A stretch of 64,000 bases of DNA from Cryobacterium sp. Y50 (GTDB lineage: Bacteria > Actinomycetota > Actinomycetes > Actinomycetales > Microbacteriaceae): NCBI RefSeq assembly GCF_002929805.1, contig NZ_PJJM01000102.1, forward strand, positions 1 to 64,000. Direction: 5' to 3'. The notes beneath the pieces are model-generated. The model was not told where the DNA came from. It searched no databases and was given only the letters and a program-made list of their open reading frames with translations. Position numbers and translations under genes: made by a program. Shown here piece by piece: positions 12,266 through 21,943 of this stretch; positions within the stretch are counted from its first letter, which is position 1; every line of letters begins with the position of its first letter.

Positions 12266-13447
12266 TCAGCTCGAGTACGCGCTGTTCTCTTCGACGTAGT
12301 CGTGGGTGAGATCGTTGGTCCACAGCGTGGCCGTTTCACTGCCCGCGTGCAGGTCGATCAGCACGGTGACGGCTCGGCCCGAGAGGTCGACGAGTTCGCG
12401 CGGTTGGTCGGGCTCCCCTGCTGTGCACACCTGAACACCATTGATGGCGACGTCAATGCCGTACGGGTCGAAGGCGGCGGCGTTGAGCGGTACCGTGCCG
12501 ACGGCGGCGAGCACGCGGCCCCAGTTCGGGTCGTTGCCGAAGATGGCTGATTTGAACAGGTTGCTGCGCGAGACGGCGCGGGCCACGATGACGGCTTCAT
12601 CGTCGGAGACCGCGTTGGTGACCGTGATCGCCACGTCATGCGCGGCGCCCTCGGCGTCACCCTGCAGCTGCAGGACCAGGTCGCGGCAGATGTCGGTGAG
12701 CGCTGCGGTGAATTCCACGTGGTCGGTGAGGACGGCACTCGCGCCGGAGCAGAGCAGGCTCACTGTGTCGTTGGTCGACATGCAGCCATCGGAATCGAGG
12801 CGGTCGAAGGTGACCCGGGTCGCCGTGCGAAGTGCTGTGTCGAGGTCGGCCGAGTCGAGCACGGCGTCGGTAGTGATGACGACGAGCATCGTGGCCAGGC
12901 CCGGCGCGAGCATACCGGCACCTTTGGCCATGGCGCCGATGCTCCAGCCGTGAGGCGAGGTATGTGAGGCTTGCTTCGGACGAGTGTCGGTGGTCATGAT
13001 CGCCTGCGCGGCCAGGAGGCCGGCGGCGGGCGTAGTGGCCGCATCCGTTTTGATAGCGAGGGTGGCGTCCCAGACGCCGGCGGTGACGAGGTCGAGGTCG
13101 AGCTGTTCCCCGATCAATCCGGTAGAGCAAACCAGAACGTCGCCGGACGAGATGTCGAGGCGAGTCGCGACGGCTTCGGCCGTGGCGTGGGTGGTCTGAA
13201 AGCCGATACTGCCGGTGTAACAATTAGCGCCGCCGGAGTTAAGAACGATCGCGCTGACGCGGCCGTCGCTCATGACCTGGGTGCTCCAAATGACGGGGTT
13301 GGCCTGACAGCGGTTGCTCGTGAACACCGTCGCGGCGTTTTGCAGCGGACCGAGATTCTGCACGAGGGCGAGGTCGAGCCCGCCAGATTTTTTCAGGCCG
13401 GCGGTGACACCGGCAGCAACAAAACCAGCGGGAAGGGTGACACTCAC
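12266..13447 (-). CDS. argJ: Bifunctional ornithine acetyltransferase/N-acetylglutamate synthase
   Basis: ArgJ recycles the acetyl group from acetylornithine to glutamate. It matures by self-cleavage before a threonine; the site lies in [17 protein letters not shown], where the threonine of ATML becomes the nucleophile of the beta chain. The nearby [12 protein letters not shown] and [10 protein letters not shown] (oxyanion) blocks are conserved. The 393-aa length is normal. It overlaps argC by 4 nt and is followed by argB after 2 bp. Confidence 0.96.
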   Translation of the reverse strand: MSVTLPAGFVAAGVTAGLKKSGGLDLALVQNLGPLQNAATVFTSNRCQANPVIWSTQVMSDGRVSAIVLNSGGANCYTGSIGFQTTHATAEAVATRLDISSGDVLVCSTGLIGEQLDLDLVTAGVWDATLAIKTDAATTPAAGLLAAQAIMTTDTRPKQASHTSPHGWSIGAMAKGAGMLAPGLATMLVVITTDAVLDSADLDTALRTATRVTFDRLDSDGCMSTNDTVSLLCSGASAVLTDHVEFTAALTDICRDLVLQLQGDAEGAAHDVAITVTNAVSDDEAVIVARAVSRSNLFKSAIFGNDPNWGRVLAAVGTVPLNAAAFDPYGIDVAINGVQVCTAGEPDQPRELVDLSGRAVTVLIDLHAGSETATLWTNDLTHDYVEENSAYSS

Positions 13448-14562
13448 GGAGCAACTCCATTCAGGGTCAAACCGAGCGTTTCGGTCAGGCCCAGGGCAAT
13501 GTTGGCGGATTGGATGGCAGCGCCGGCGGTGCCCTTGACCAGATTGTCGATCGCGGTGATCGTGACCACTCGGCCGGCTGCTTCGTCGATGGCCAGGCCA
13601 ATCAGAGCGGTGTTGGCTCCGAGGACGTCAGCCGTGCGCGGAAAGCGCCCTTCGGGCAGCAGGTGCACGAACGGTTCGTCGGCGTAGGCGTTCTGCCAGG
13701 CGGCGCGCACCGCGGCGGCGCTTGTGCCCGGCACGATGCGGGCGGTCGCCGTCGAGAGGATGCCGCGCGCCATCGGCACGATCACCGGGGTGAAGGAGAT
13801 GGTGGCGTCTTTCGCCGAAGTGGCGGCGGGGCTCGTCGTTGCGGCCGCGTCGCTGGTGGCGAATCGGCCAGTCCTATCAACAGAAGCGGCGGCGGCCCAG
13901 CGTAGTGATTGCACGATTTCGGGAATGTGGCGATGGGTGCCGCCGACAGCGTAGGGGTTGGCCGAACCGAGGATCTCGGCCGCGAGGTTCGGAAGCTTGA
14001 GGCTCTTTCCGGCTCCGCTCGGGCCGACAGCAAGCACGGCGACGAGGTCCTGCGCTTCGATCACGCCGGCCTGGATTCCGGGGGCCAGGGCGAGGGCGAC
14101 GGTGCTGGCGTTGCAGCCGGGAGCGGCGATTCGACGAGCGCCGACGATTTTGTCGCGCTGCTTGCCGTGGGCGGTGGGTAGTTCGGGTACGCCGTAGGTC
14201 CAGGCGCCGAAGTAGTCGCCGCCGTAGAAGGCGGCCCAGTCTTCGGAATTTTCGAGGCGGTGGTCGGCTCCGCAGTCGATGACGAGGGTCTCGGCGGGCA
14301 GGTGCGCCGTGAGCTCGCCGGATTTTCCGTGCGGCAGGGCCACGAAGACCACGTCGTGGCCGCTCAGATTCTTTGACGTCGTGTCGACGAGGGTCAGGCG
14401 CGCGAGAGAACGCAGCGATGGTTGCACATCGATCAGGCGCTGCCCGGCGTTGCTGTGCGCGGTAACCGTGCGCACCTCGAACTCAGGATGACCGGCGAGC
14501 AGCCGCAGCAGTTCGCCGCCCGCATACCCGCTCGCGCCCGCCACTGCCACCGAAAACACCAT
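13444..14562 (-). CDS. argC: N-acetyl-gamma-glutamyl-phosphate reductase
   Basis: ArgC reduces acetylglutamyl phosphate with NADPH. An N-terminal Rossmann motif ([18 protein letters not shown]), the catalytic cysteine in [16 protein letters not shown] and the conserved histidine in [10 protein letters not shown] are visible. About 25 residues of Ala/Thr-rich sequence ([17 protein letters not shown]) interrupt the C-terminal half near residue 245 and lengthen the protein to 372 aa, compared with about 345 usually. It is the first gene of argC-J-B-D; the promoter should lie in 14563-14728. Confidence 0.95.
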   Translation of the reverse strand: MVFSVAVAGASGYAGGELLRLLAGHPEFEVRTVTAHSNAGQRLIDVQPSLRSLARLTLVDTTSKNLSGHDVVFVALPHGKSGELTAHLPAETLVIDCGADHRLENSEDWAAFYGGDYFGAWTYGVPELPTAHGKQRDKIVGARRIAAPGCNASTVALALAPGIQAGVIEAQDLVAVLAVGPSGAGKSLKLPNLAAEILGSANPYAVGGTHRHIPEIVQSLRWAAAASVDRTGRFATSDAAATTSPAATSAKDATISFTPVIVPMARGILSTATARIVPGTSAAAVRAAWQNAYADEPFVHLLPEGRFPRTADVLGANTALIGLAIDEAAGRVVTITAIDNLVKGTAGAAIQSANIALGLTETLGLTLNGVAP

Positions 14563-14728
14563 GGGTTAAACCTAGCGCGGCCCCGGCAGCCCCGTTTGCC
14601 CGGCGGCGCGCAGCGTAACGGGCGGGGCATCCACTCGCCGTCGCGTTCCCGATATGGCTCGCGGCACTCGTTTGAGAAGCCAGCACGTGTTCAAACCAGT
14701 GCCAACTTCCCAAACACATGCCACGACG

Positions 14729-14775
14729 AGCGGATGCCGCGGGCCGACCCCGAAGGTCGGGCCGCGGCATCCGCT
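14729..14775. terminator. Long hairpin between pheT and argC
   Basis: Arms 14729-14749 and 14755-14775 are complementary over 21 positions with a single mismatch, around a 5-nt loop. It sits 11 bp past the pheT stop, in front of argC, so it most likely ends the pheS-pheT transcript. There is no T tract. Both arms contain the CGGATGC/GCATCCG heptamer that is frequent throughout the window. Confidence 0.7.
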
Positions 14776-14786
14776 TCAGGCCAGCC

Positions 14787-17450
14787 TCACTCGCGGAGGG
14801 CCGCTCCGAAGCGGTCTGCGGCCAACGCGACACCGGACAGGCGGGCGGCGCTCGCCTCGGCGGCGGTCAACGTACGCTCCTCGCCGCGAAAACGAAGCGC
14901 GAACGTGAGCGATTTCTGACCAGGGTCGACCCCGGCACCGCGATAGTCGTCGACGAGCTCGATGCTCTCGAGCAGATCGCCGGCACCCTCCGCGACGGCC
15001 GAACGCAGGTCGGCAGCCGGCACGGAAGCCGAAACGACGAGCGAGAGATCCTGCGTGGCGGCGGGCATCGTACGGATCGGCGTGACCGAAAGATCGCCGT
15101 CGGCCTGCGCGAAGACGAGCGCGAGGTTGATCTCCGCGACGGCAACGACAGCGGGCAGGTCGTAGTCGTCGGCAACCGCCGGGAGCAGCTCTCCGGCGAA
15201 CCCGACCGACACGGTTAAGCCTGCCACCGTCGACGCCGAATCGGTCGAAGCCGCTGCGACCGCGGTCGGCACGGTCACGAACAGTTCCGCAGTACGGCCC
15301 GGGTGCATCGCCGGGTGCCGCCCCTGGCGAACCTCGATGCGCACGCCGGTAGCCAGCGCCACCTGCTGCACGGCGGCCAACGCTGACTGCCAACCCGCGG
15401 CAACCGCGGGGAGGCCCGGCTGGTGCCGCACGTCGTTGCCAACAAGAACGACTCCGACCAGGAGCGGTTGCGGCACAATTCCCGCGTTCAGCGCCGCCTC
15501 GGCCTCGGCGCTCGGGCGCTGCGCCCCGGCCGGGAGCACGGCCGTGCCGTAGCTCACTCCAGCCTCGGGCCGAAACACCGGACCCTGCTCATAAATGGCG
15601 ACGTCAACCAGTCCGCGTGAACGGTTTCGATGTGCGATCTGTAACATGCCCGGCAACATGGACGTGCGCAGGAACGGCGCCTCACCGTCGAGCGGGTTCG
15701 CGACCTTCACCTGCACCACAGAAACCGGAACCGAAACCGGGGTAGCGGATGCCGCACCCGCGTCGGCAACACCGGCGCCAGCATCCGCTTCACCAGCTGA
15801 AACAGCCGATGAAACGGCCACGCCGAACAGATTGTTGGCCCGCTCGGAGACGAACGGGTAGGTCAGCACCTCGGTGTGACCGGTGGCCGCCAGGGTGTGT
15901 GCGACAGTGCGGCGCAAAGTCTGCGTACGGGTCAGGCCGCGGCCGGGCGGTGCAACGGGCAGCACCGAGGGGATGCGGTCGTAGCCGACGATACGGGCGA
16001 CCTCCTCGGCAAGGGTCCACTTATCGGTGAGGTCAGGGCGCCAGCTCGGCGGGGTGACCTGCAGGTCGCCGTCAACTTCGGCCAGCGAAGCACCGACGTC
16101 GACCAGGGCATCGCGCACTTCGTCGCCGGTGTAGGCGAGGCCGATCAGGCCCGATACGAACCCGGTCGGCAGCAGAATCGGCTGTGGCACCAGAGCCTCA
16201 TCGTAGACCGAACCGAGATCGTCGGCGACTCCCCCCGCGAGGTCCACGAGCAGCTGCACGACGCGGGCGGCAGCGACAGCGGCCACACGCGGGTCGACGC
16301 CGCGTTCAAACCGTTTGCTCGCCTCGCTCGGCAGCTTGTGGCGGCGGGCCGAGCGTCCGATCGACACCGGGTCGAAGTTCGCGGCCTCGACCAGCACGTT
16401 GACGGTCGTCTTGCTGATCTCGGTGTTCGCCCCGCCCATCACGCCGGCCAAACCTATAGGTCCGGATTCGTCGGTGATCAGCAGGTCCTCGACACTGAGC
16501 GTGCGGGAGACCGCGTCGAGCGTGGTTAACTTCTCACCAGCGGTCGCGCGCCGCACGATGATACCGCCCTGCAGTTTGTCGAGATCGTAGCCATGCAACG
16601 GCTGGCCGAGCTCAAACATCACATAGTTGGTCACGTCGACGACCAGCGAGATCGAGCGGATACCGACCAGTCCCAGCCGCGCGATCATCCAGGCCGGAGT
16701 CGGCCGGGTCGGGTCAACTCCGCGCACAACGCGAGTCACGAACACGCTCGCTCCGGCACGGTCCCGAATCGGAGCCTGGTCGTCGATCGTGACCGGAAAG
16801 CGGGTGACCGGCGCCACGACCGTCAGGGCGAGCGCAGGGTCGCGAAACGGCACTCCGGTGGCATGCGAATATTCGCGGGCGACGCCACGAATAGAGAAAG
16901 CGTAGCCACGGTCGGGGGTGACGTTGATCTCGACGGCGCTGTCATCCAGGCCGAGCAACGGGATCGCATCCGTTCCCACCGGAGCGTCAATGCCGAGCGA
17001 AGAGAGCAGCAGAATTCCGTCGTGCTCGTCGCCGAGACCGAGCTCACGAGCCGAGGCGATCATGCCGTCGGAGACGTGGCCATAGGTCTTTCGGGCCGCG
17101 ATTGGAAACGGACCGGGCAGCGAAGCGCCGGGCAGGGTCACGACGACCTTGTCGCCGACGGCGAAGTTGTGTGCGCCGCAGATGATGCCGTGGATGGCCG
17201 GGCCGCCGTCGGCAGCGAGTTCGCCGTCGGGCGCTACGCGCACCTGGCACCAGTTGATGGTCTTGCCGTTGGTCTGCTCTTCGCCGACGAATTCGAGGAC
17301 CTCGCCGACCACGATCGGGCCGGAGACCTCGAATCGGTGGATGTCTTCCTCTTCGAGGCCGACACTCACGAGCGCCGCATGCACGTCTTCCGGCGTGGTA
17401 CCGGAGGCGAGGTCGACGAATTCGCCGAGCCAGGACAGTGGTACCCGCAT
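14787..17450 (-). CDS. pheT: Phenylalanyl-tRNA synthetase beta subunit
   Basis: PheT forms an alpha2-beta2 enzyme with PheS that charges tRNA-Phe. In order there are the N-terminal tRNA-binding OB domain, the B3/B4 editing domain (RRHKLPSEASKRFERGVDP at its end), the B5 domain, and a C-terminal FDX-ACB anticodon-binding domain (DDYRGAGVDPGQKSLTFALR). The length is 887 aa, longer than the ~800 aa of many homologues. Part of the excess is an Ala/Gly/Ser low-complexity insertion coded at about 15715-15830 (EADAGAGVADAGAAS). The start overlaps the pheS stop by one base. Confidence 0.96.
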   Translation of the reverse strand: MRVPLSWLGEFVDLASGTTPEDVHAALVSVGLEEEDIHRFEVSGPIVVGEVLEFVGEEQTNGKTINWCQVRVAPDGELAADGGPAIHGIICGAHNFAVGDKVVVTLPGASLPGPFPIAARKTYGHVSDGMIASARELGLGDEHDGILLLSSLGIDAPVGTDAIPLLGLDDSAVEINVTPDRGYAFSIRGVAREYSHATGVPFRDPALALTVVAPVTRFPVTIDDQAPIRDRAGASVFVTRVVRGVDPTRPTPAWMIARLGLVGIRSISLVVDVTNYVMFELGQPLHGYDLDKLQGGIIVRRATAGEKLTTLDAVSRTLSVEDLLITDESGPIGLAGVMGGANTEISKTTVNVLVEAANFDPVSIGRSARRHKLPSEASKRFERGVDPRVAAVAAARVVQLLVDLAGGVADDLGSVYDEALVPQPILLPTGFVSGLIGLAYTGDEVRDALVDVGASLAEVDGDLQVTPPSWRPDLTDKWTLAEEVARIVGYDRIPSVLPVAPPGRGLTRTQTLRRTVAHTLAATGHTEVLTYPFVSERANNLFGVAVSSAVSAGEADAGAGVADAGAASATPVSVPVSVVQVKVANPLDGEAPFLRTSMLPGMLQIAHRNRSRGLVDVAIYEQGPVFRPEAGVSYGTAVLPAGAQRPSAEAEAALNAGIVPQPLLVGVVLVGNDVRHQPGLPAVAAGWQSALAAVQQVALATGVRIEVRQGRHPAMHPGRTAELFVTVPTAVAAASTDSASTVAGLTVSVGFAGELLPAVADDYDLPAVVAVAEINLALVFAQADGDLSVTPIRTMPAATQDLSLVVSASVPAADLRSAVAEGAGDLLESIELVDDYRGAGVDPGQKSLTFALRFRGEERTLTAAEASAARLSGVALAADRFGAALRE

Positions 17451-18508
17451 TAGACCGTCATCCCATACTGCTGGCTGAACCGAATATCGCCTTCGACCAT
17501 GTCGTGCATGTCCTTTACGTCATTTCTAAACATCAGTGCGCGCTCAACGCCGACCCCGAACGCGAACCCAGAATAGACCTCGGGATCGATTCCGGCGGCG
17601 CGCAGCACGTTGGCATGCACCATGCCGCAGCCGCCCCACTCGATCCAGCGTGCACCTTCCTTGAAGGTGGGGTGCCAGACATCGAGCTCCGCACTGGGTT
17701 CGGTGAACGGAAAGTAATTAGGGCGCAGACGCACCTTTGCTTCTGGACCAAACAGGGCCTGCACGAAGTGATCGAGCGTGCCGCGCAGGTTGGCCATGGT
17801 GAGGCCCTTGTCGATGGCAATGCCCTCGATCTGGTGGAACACGGGCGTGTGCGTGGCATCGAGTTCGTCGGTACGAAACACCCGTCCGGGCGCAACCACA
17901 TAGACCGGCAATTCCCGGCTCAGCAATGCGCGCAGTTGCACGGGCGAGGTTTGCGTGCGCAGGACAAGATGGGCGTCCGTCGGTTCGACGAAGACGGTGT
18001 CTTGCATGGCCCGGGCGGGGTGGTCTTCGTCGAAGTTGAGCCCGTCGAAGTTGAACCATTCGCTCTCGAGCTCTGGCCCCTCGGCCACTTCCCAGCCCAT
18101 GGCCACGAACACGTCGGCGGCTCGTTCGCTGAGCAGCGAAATCGGATGCCGCGCCCCGGCTTTCCAAGCGGATGCCGCAGCTGTCACATCCACCGTTTCG
18201 GCGAGGAGCCGGGCGGCCGCTTCAGCCATGCCGATCTCGTCTTCGCGGGCGGTCAACGCCTTAGTGACGGTGCCGCGGGCCTGGCCGACAAGCTTTCCAA
18301 CGGCAGCCTTCTGGTTTCCGGGCACGCTGCGCATCAGCGCGTTGAGCTTCGACAATGGCGACGACTCCCCCGCATGCTCGCTGCGCACAAGCTTGAGCGC
18401 GGCGGTCGTTGTGGCGACGGCGATGGCGGCTAATGCCGCGTCAACCGCGGCGTTCACTGCCTCTTCGGTAATGGCGGGTGGGTCGATGGGACCAGCGGAA
18501 TCAGACAC
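17450..18508 (-). CDS. pheS: Phenylalanyl-tRNA synthetase alpha subunit
   Basis: This is the catalytic class II subunit. An N-terminal coiled-coil arm (residues 1-105) is followed by the catalytic core with motif 2 (PGRVFRTDELDATHTPVFHQ) and motif 3 (GFAFGVGVERALMF). The length of 352 aa is typical. The start is a GTG at 18508 behind AGGGA. The gene begins only 20 bp after gluD ends, so it may be partly cotranscribed with the glutamate importer; I see no Phe-rich leader peptide or T-box upstream. Confidence 0.96.
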   Translation of the reverse strand: MSDSAGPIDPPAITEEAVNAAVDAALAAIAVATTTAALKLVRSEHAGESSPLSKLNALMRSVPGNQKAAVGKLVGQARGTVTKALTAREDEIGMAEAAARLLAETVDVTAAASAWKAGARHPISLLSERAADVFVAMGWEVAEGPELESEWFNFDGLNFDEDHPARAMQDTVFVEPTDAHLVLRTQTSPVQLRALLSRELPVYVVAPGRVFRTDELDATHTPVFHQIEGIAIDKGLTMANLRGTLDHFVQALFGPEAKVRLRPNYFPFTEPSAELDVWHPTFKEGARWIEWGGCGMVHANVLRAAGIDPEVYSGFAFGVGVERALMFRNDVKDMHDMVEGDIRFSQQYGMTV

Positions 18509-18528
18509 AGTCCCTGAGTTTACCCGCC

Positions 18529-19443
18529 TTAGAAGGTCTGGCTTTTGCTCCGAGCACCCAGCGCTTGCGGGTCGACCCGGTCAGGGTCAGCCGGAGGTGT
18601 CGAGTCCTCGTCGGTGACGCTGCCCGCCTGCGGCCCGGTGCGCTTGGCAATTCTGCGTGCCAGCCAGGACAGTGAAAGGTTCATGGTCAGATAGATAGCG
18701 AGCACAATGAAGAAAAACGAGAACTTGTACTGTTCGCCGAAGAAGTTGGCAAGCTGGTTGAGCCCGGCCCGAAGCAGTTCGTTGTAGCCCACGATAAAGG
18801 CCAGTGACGTGTCCTTGAGCAACACCACCAGCTGGGCGATGATGATCGGCAGCATCTGGCGAAAGGCCTGCGGGAACTCGATGCGGAACCGCGTGGCCAC
18901 CGGGGTCAGCCCGATGGCAAGCCCAGCCTCTCGCTGCCCGCGCGGCAGGGCGTTGATCCCAGCGCGGAGTGCCTCACCGATGATGGCGCCATTATACACC
19001 GACAGGGCGGCCACACCCGCCCAGAACGACCCGGTCGCGAACACCAGCAGGATGAAAAGCATCATGAGCAGCACGGGCATACCGCGGAAGAATTCGAGCA
19101 GCACAGTGGTGGGCACCCGGATCCAAGCAGATGCCGACAAACGCCCAAAGGAGAACAGCACTCCGATCACCAGCGCGAAGACGGCGGCGACCGCGGCCAT
19201 ACGCAAGGTCGCAAGCGCGCCGAACCCGAGGGTACGCCAGACCAGCAGGTCGTTGAAGACGTCCCAGCGACTGATATCCCACAAGCCAGGCTCCACCGCC
19301 CCGTTGGCGCTGATCTTGGGCAGGCCGAGCAACACGATCAGGGCGAGAAAACCACCGGCCAGGACGATCGTTCCGAGAACGGAGATGAGACGCGATCGCG
19401 CGCGGGACTTCGGCCCGGGGGCGTCGTACAGTACAGAACTCAT
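18529..19443 (-). CDS. gluD: Glutamate-type ABC transporter permease GluD
   Basis: This is an inner-membrane permease of the polar amino acid HisM/GlnP type. Five to six hydrophobic segments are visible, and the ATPase-contacting EAA loop reads GEALRAGINALPRGQREAGLAIGL (split across residues ~165-190). The N-terminal TM is preceded by a basic segment (KSRARSR). The C-terminal tail of about 35 residues is hydrophilic and Asp/Pro-rich, as in Corynebacterium GluD. It overlaps gluC by 4 nt. The specificity for glutamate is inferred from the gluABCD order. Confidence 0.9.
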   Translation of the reverse strand: MSSVLYDAPGPKSRARSRLISVLGTIVLAGGFLALIVLLGLPKISANGAVEPGLWDISRWDVFNDLLVWRTLGFGALATLRMAAVAAVFALVIGVLFSFGRLSASAWIRVPTTVLLEFFRGMPVLLMMLFILLVFATGSFWAGVAALSVYNGAIIGEALRAGINALPRGQREAGLAIGLTPVATRFRIEFPQAFRQMLPIIIAQLVVLLKDTSLAFIVGYNELLRAGLNQLANFFGEQYKFSFFFIVLAIYLTMNLSLSWLARRIAKRTGPQAGSVTDEDSTPPADPDRVDPQALGARSKSQTF

Positions 19444-20087
19444 CGGAGCACCGCCACCTTCTTCTCGATCCTGCCAGCGATAAGGCCAAGAGGAATGGTG
19501 ATCACCAGGTAGAACGCTGCGACCGCAAGCAGGATAGGGATAACGGCATCACCGCGGTCGTTGGTCACTTTACGGGCGGCACCGAACAGCTCGAAGACGA
19601 AGAACGCACCGGCGACAGAGGTGTTCTTGGTAAGAGCGATGAGCACATTGATCAGTGGTGGCACCACCATGCGGATGGCCTGGGGCATCACCACGAAGGT
19701 GAGCGTCTGCCCGAAGGTGAGGCCCACACTGCGTGCTGCTTCGGCTTGCCCCACGTGCACGCCGTTGACGCCGGATCGAAGTGCCTCGGCGACGAAGGGC
19801 GAGGTGTAAACCGTGAGCCCGATGGCTGCCAGCTGGAAGTATCCGGGGCTGAACTCCAGCAGCGGCAGGAGGTAGGCGCAAAAGAACAGTACGAGCGTCA
19901 GCGGGGTATTGCGAACCAGTTCCGTGTAGGCGGTTGCGAACACGCGAAATGACGAAATCGGTGAGATGCGCATGGCGGCGACGATCAGGCCGATTACGGA
20001 TGCACCGATGCCGGCGATGATGAGCAGGCCCAGTGTGTTCCGGAAGCCTTCCAGGAACAGCGGCAGGTTGTCGATGACTGCGTCCAC
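19440..20087 (-). CDS. gluC: Glutamate-type ABC transporter permease GluC
   Basis: This is the second permease of the importer, 215 aa. The N-terminal TM (LGLLIIAGIGASVIGLIVAA) is followed by VRNTPLTLVLFF, which is characteristic of polar amino-acid permeases, and the EAA loop VAEALRSGVNGVHVGQAEAA. The GTG start at 20087 has a near-perfect Shine-Dalgarno (AGGAGGTGA) 5 bp upstream. A strong hairpin in the 143-bp gap to gluB may set its expression relative to the binding protein. Confidence 0.92.
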   Translation of the reverse strand: MDAVIDNLPLFLEGFRNTLGLLIIAGIGASVIGLIVAAMRISPISSFRVFATAYTELVRNTPLTLVLFFCAYLLPLLEFSPGYFQLAAIGLTVYTSPFVAEALRSGVNGVHVGQAEAARSVGLTFGQTLTFVVMPQAIRMVVPPLINVLIALTKNTSVAGAFFVFELFGAARKVTNDRGDAVIPILLAVAAFYLVITIPLGLIAGRIEKKVAVLR

Positions 20088-20149
20088 AACTCACCTCCTC
20101 GTCTTTTGTCTGTCTGTTTGTCAATACGTGGAACATGCTGATTTCGTCA

Positions 20150-20183
20150 CCGTGGCGACCCGCCCCTGGGCGGATCGCCACGG
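20150..20183 (-). terminator. Attenuator-like hairpin between gluB and gluC
   Basis: Arms 20150-20158 and 20175-20183 are perfectly complementary (9 bp). Inside them, after one mismatch, a further 6-bp GC-only stem closes on a 2-nt centre. Such hairpins behind binding-protein genes usually cap the abundant binding-protein mRNA and reduce read-through to the permeases; that role is inferred from its position. Confidence 0.65.
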
Positions 20184-20230
20184 CTCAATGCTGGTTAGCG
20201 CGAGCTAGCTAGCGATTAGCAGGGGTCGAC

Positions 20231-21103
20231 CTAGTAGCGGTCGACGGCTGGCGGGGTGGGGGTGTCGAGCACGGTGCCTGCGGTGGATTCCCAAGCCGAG
20301 ACCCAGCTACCATCCTCATACGCTTTCTCGAGCACGTCGTTGATGAACGTACGGAATTCGGTGTCGTCATGCGCGAGGCCGATGCCGTAGGGCTCTTCGG
20401 TGAATGCGTTGTTGACGACCTCGAACTGACCGGCGTTCTGGTCAGCCAGACCAGCCAGGATCACGTTGTCGGTGGTCACTGCGGCGACTTCACCGCTGCG
20501 CAGCGGACCGAGGCAGTTGGAGTAAGTATCCGAGGCAATGATGTCCGTCGTGTACTCGGCGATGTTCTTCTCCGACGTGGAACCGCTCACGGTACACACC
20601 TTCTTGCCGGCAAGGTCCTCCGGACCGGTGATGTTGTCCGGGTTGCCCGCGAGTACGAGCAGGTCCTGCCCGGCGGAGTAGTACGGTCCAGCGAAGGACA
20701 CGACCTCCTTGCGGGCGTCGTTGATCGTGTAGGTCGCGATCACGAGGTCGACCTGGCCGTTCTCAATGAACGGCTCGCGGTTGGCAGACACCGCCTCGCT
20801 CCAATTGATGCCCGATGCCGGAATGCCGAGCTTTGCTGCGATGAGCTTTCCCATCTCAACGTCAAAGCCGACTGGATCGCCATTGGGGCCGAGCAGGCCG
20901 AACAGCGGCTGGTCGAACTTGGTTCCAATCTTGATGGAACCGGCGTCGGCCAGGCGGGCCATGGTGCTTCCCTCGGGGAACGACACCGCCGTCTCCACGG
21001 GGGCGGCGTCGCCGGTGGGGGCACCCGAGTCCGCGCAGCCACTGAGCACGAGCGCACTTGCGATCGCAACGGCCGAAATCACTAGACCTTTTTTGAGTCT
21101 CAT
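20231..21103 (-). CDS. gluB: Glutamate-binding lipoprotein of ABC importer
   Basis: This is a family 3 extracellular solute-binding protein. The ATG at 21103 (ribosome-binding site AGGAG) starts a lipoprotein signal MRLKKGLVISAVAIASALVL with lipobox LSGC (Cys about residue 24), so the protein is anchored outside the cell. GTKFDQPLFGLLGPNGDPVG and GFDVEMGKLIAAKLG are typical of the GluB/GlnH class. There are about 290 aa in all. It lies between gluA and gluC. Confidence 0.92.
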   Translation of the reverse strand: MRLKKGLVISAVAIASALVLSGCADSGAPTGDAAPVETAVSFPEGSTMARLADAGSIKIGTKFDQPLFGLLGPNGDPVGFDVEMGKLIAAKLGIPASGINWSEAVSANREPFIENGQVDLVIATYTINDARKEVVSFAGPYYSAGQDLLVLAGNPDNITGPEDLAGKKVCTVSGSTSEKNIAEYTTDIIASDTYSNCLGPLRSGEVAAVTTDNVILAGLADQNAGQFEVVNNAFTEEPYGIGLAHDDTEFRTFINDVLEKAYEDGSWVSAWESTAGTVLDTPTPPAVDRY

Positions 21104-21154
21104 GGTTTTTCTCCTGATTGCTGGTACTGCTGCTGTGTAAACCCTGTCCACCGA

Positions 21155-21943
21155 TTAGTGGGCAAGTATTTTGGAGAGGAAGTCTTTCGCTCTCGTGCTT
21201 TGGGGGTTGGTGAAGAATTCCTGGGGCGTGGTCTCCTCCACGATCTCGCCCTCCGCCATGAAGATGACGCGGTCTGCGGCCTTGCGGGCGAAGCCCATCT
21301 CGTGCGTCACGACGATCATGGTCATACCGTCGTTGGCGAGGTCGACCATGACCTCGAGCACCTCATTGATCATCTCCGGGTCGAGGGCACTGGTCGGCTC
21401 GTCGAGAAGGATGACCTTCGGATCCATTGCCAGGGCACGCGCAATGGCGACGCGCTGTTGCTGGCCACCGGATAACTGTGCGGGCATCTTCTGCACCTGG
21501 TTGGCTACTCCGACACGGTCGAGCAGTGCCATCGCCTTCTTCTCGGCGTCTGCTTTTTTGAGGCCGCGCACCTTGATCGGACCGAGGGTCACATTTTCAA
21601 GCACGGTCTTGTGCGCAAACAGGTTGAAGGCCTGAAAGACCATGCCGACGTCCGCACGGAGGTGGGCCAGGGTTTTGCCCTCTTCCGGCAACTTGACGCC
21701 ATCGATGGTGATGACGCCGTCATCGATGGTCTCGAGGCGGTTGATGGCCCGGCAGAGCGTCGATTTTCCCGACCCACTCGGTCCAATCACGACGACCACC
21801 TCGCCGCGGTTGACCACGGCGTTGATGTTCTTGAGAACGTGCAGTTCTCCGTAGTGCTTGTTGATGTCCTTGACGACGACTAGCGGTTCGCCCCGACGAA
21901 CGGTGATATTCGAGGTGGCCGGGGACGAATCTATTGGCTCCAT
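21155..21943 (-). CDS. gluA: ATP-binding protein of glutamate ABC importer
   Basis: The nucleotide-binding subunit shows Walker [10 protein letters not shown], signature [16 protein letters not shown] and Walker [13 protein letters not shown], with the H-loop in [12 protein letters not shown] choose the ATG at 21943 (262 aa), preceded by a run of six G on the coding strand that can serve as ribosome-binding site. The longer frame would pass through the promoter region. It is the first gene of gluA-B-C-D; gluB follows after 51 bp. Confidence 0.95.
   Translation of the reverse strand: MEPIDSSPATSNITVRRGEPLVVVKDINKHYGELHVLKNINAVVNRGEVVVVIGPSGSGKSTLCRAINRLETIDDGVITIDGVKLPEEGKTLAHLRADVGMVFQAFNLFAHKTVLENVTLGPIKVRGLKKADAEKKAMALLDRVGVANQVQKMPAQLSGGQQQRVAIARALAMDPKVILLDEPTSALDPEMINEVLEVMVDLANDGMTMIVVTHEMGFARKAADRVIFMAEGEIVEETTPQEFFTNPQSTRAKDFLSKILAH

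Noticed and set aside
17440-18700. T-box or Phe leader peptide controlling pheS
   Set aside because: There are only 20 bp between gluD and pheS, with no run of Phe codons or T-box core.
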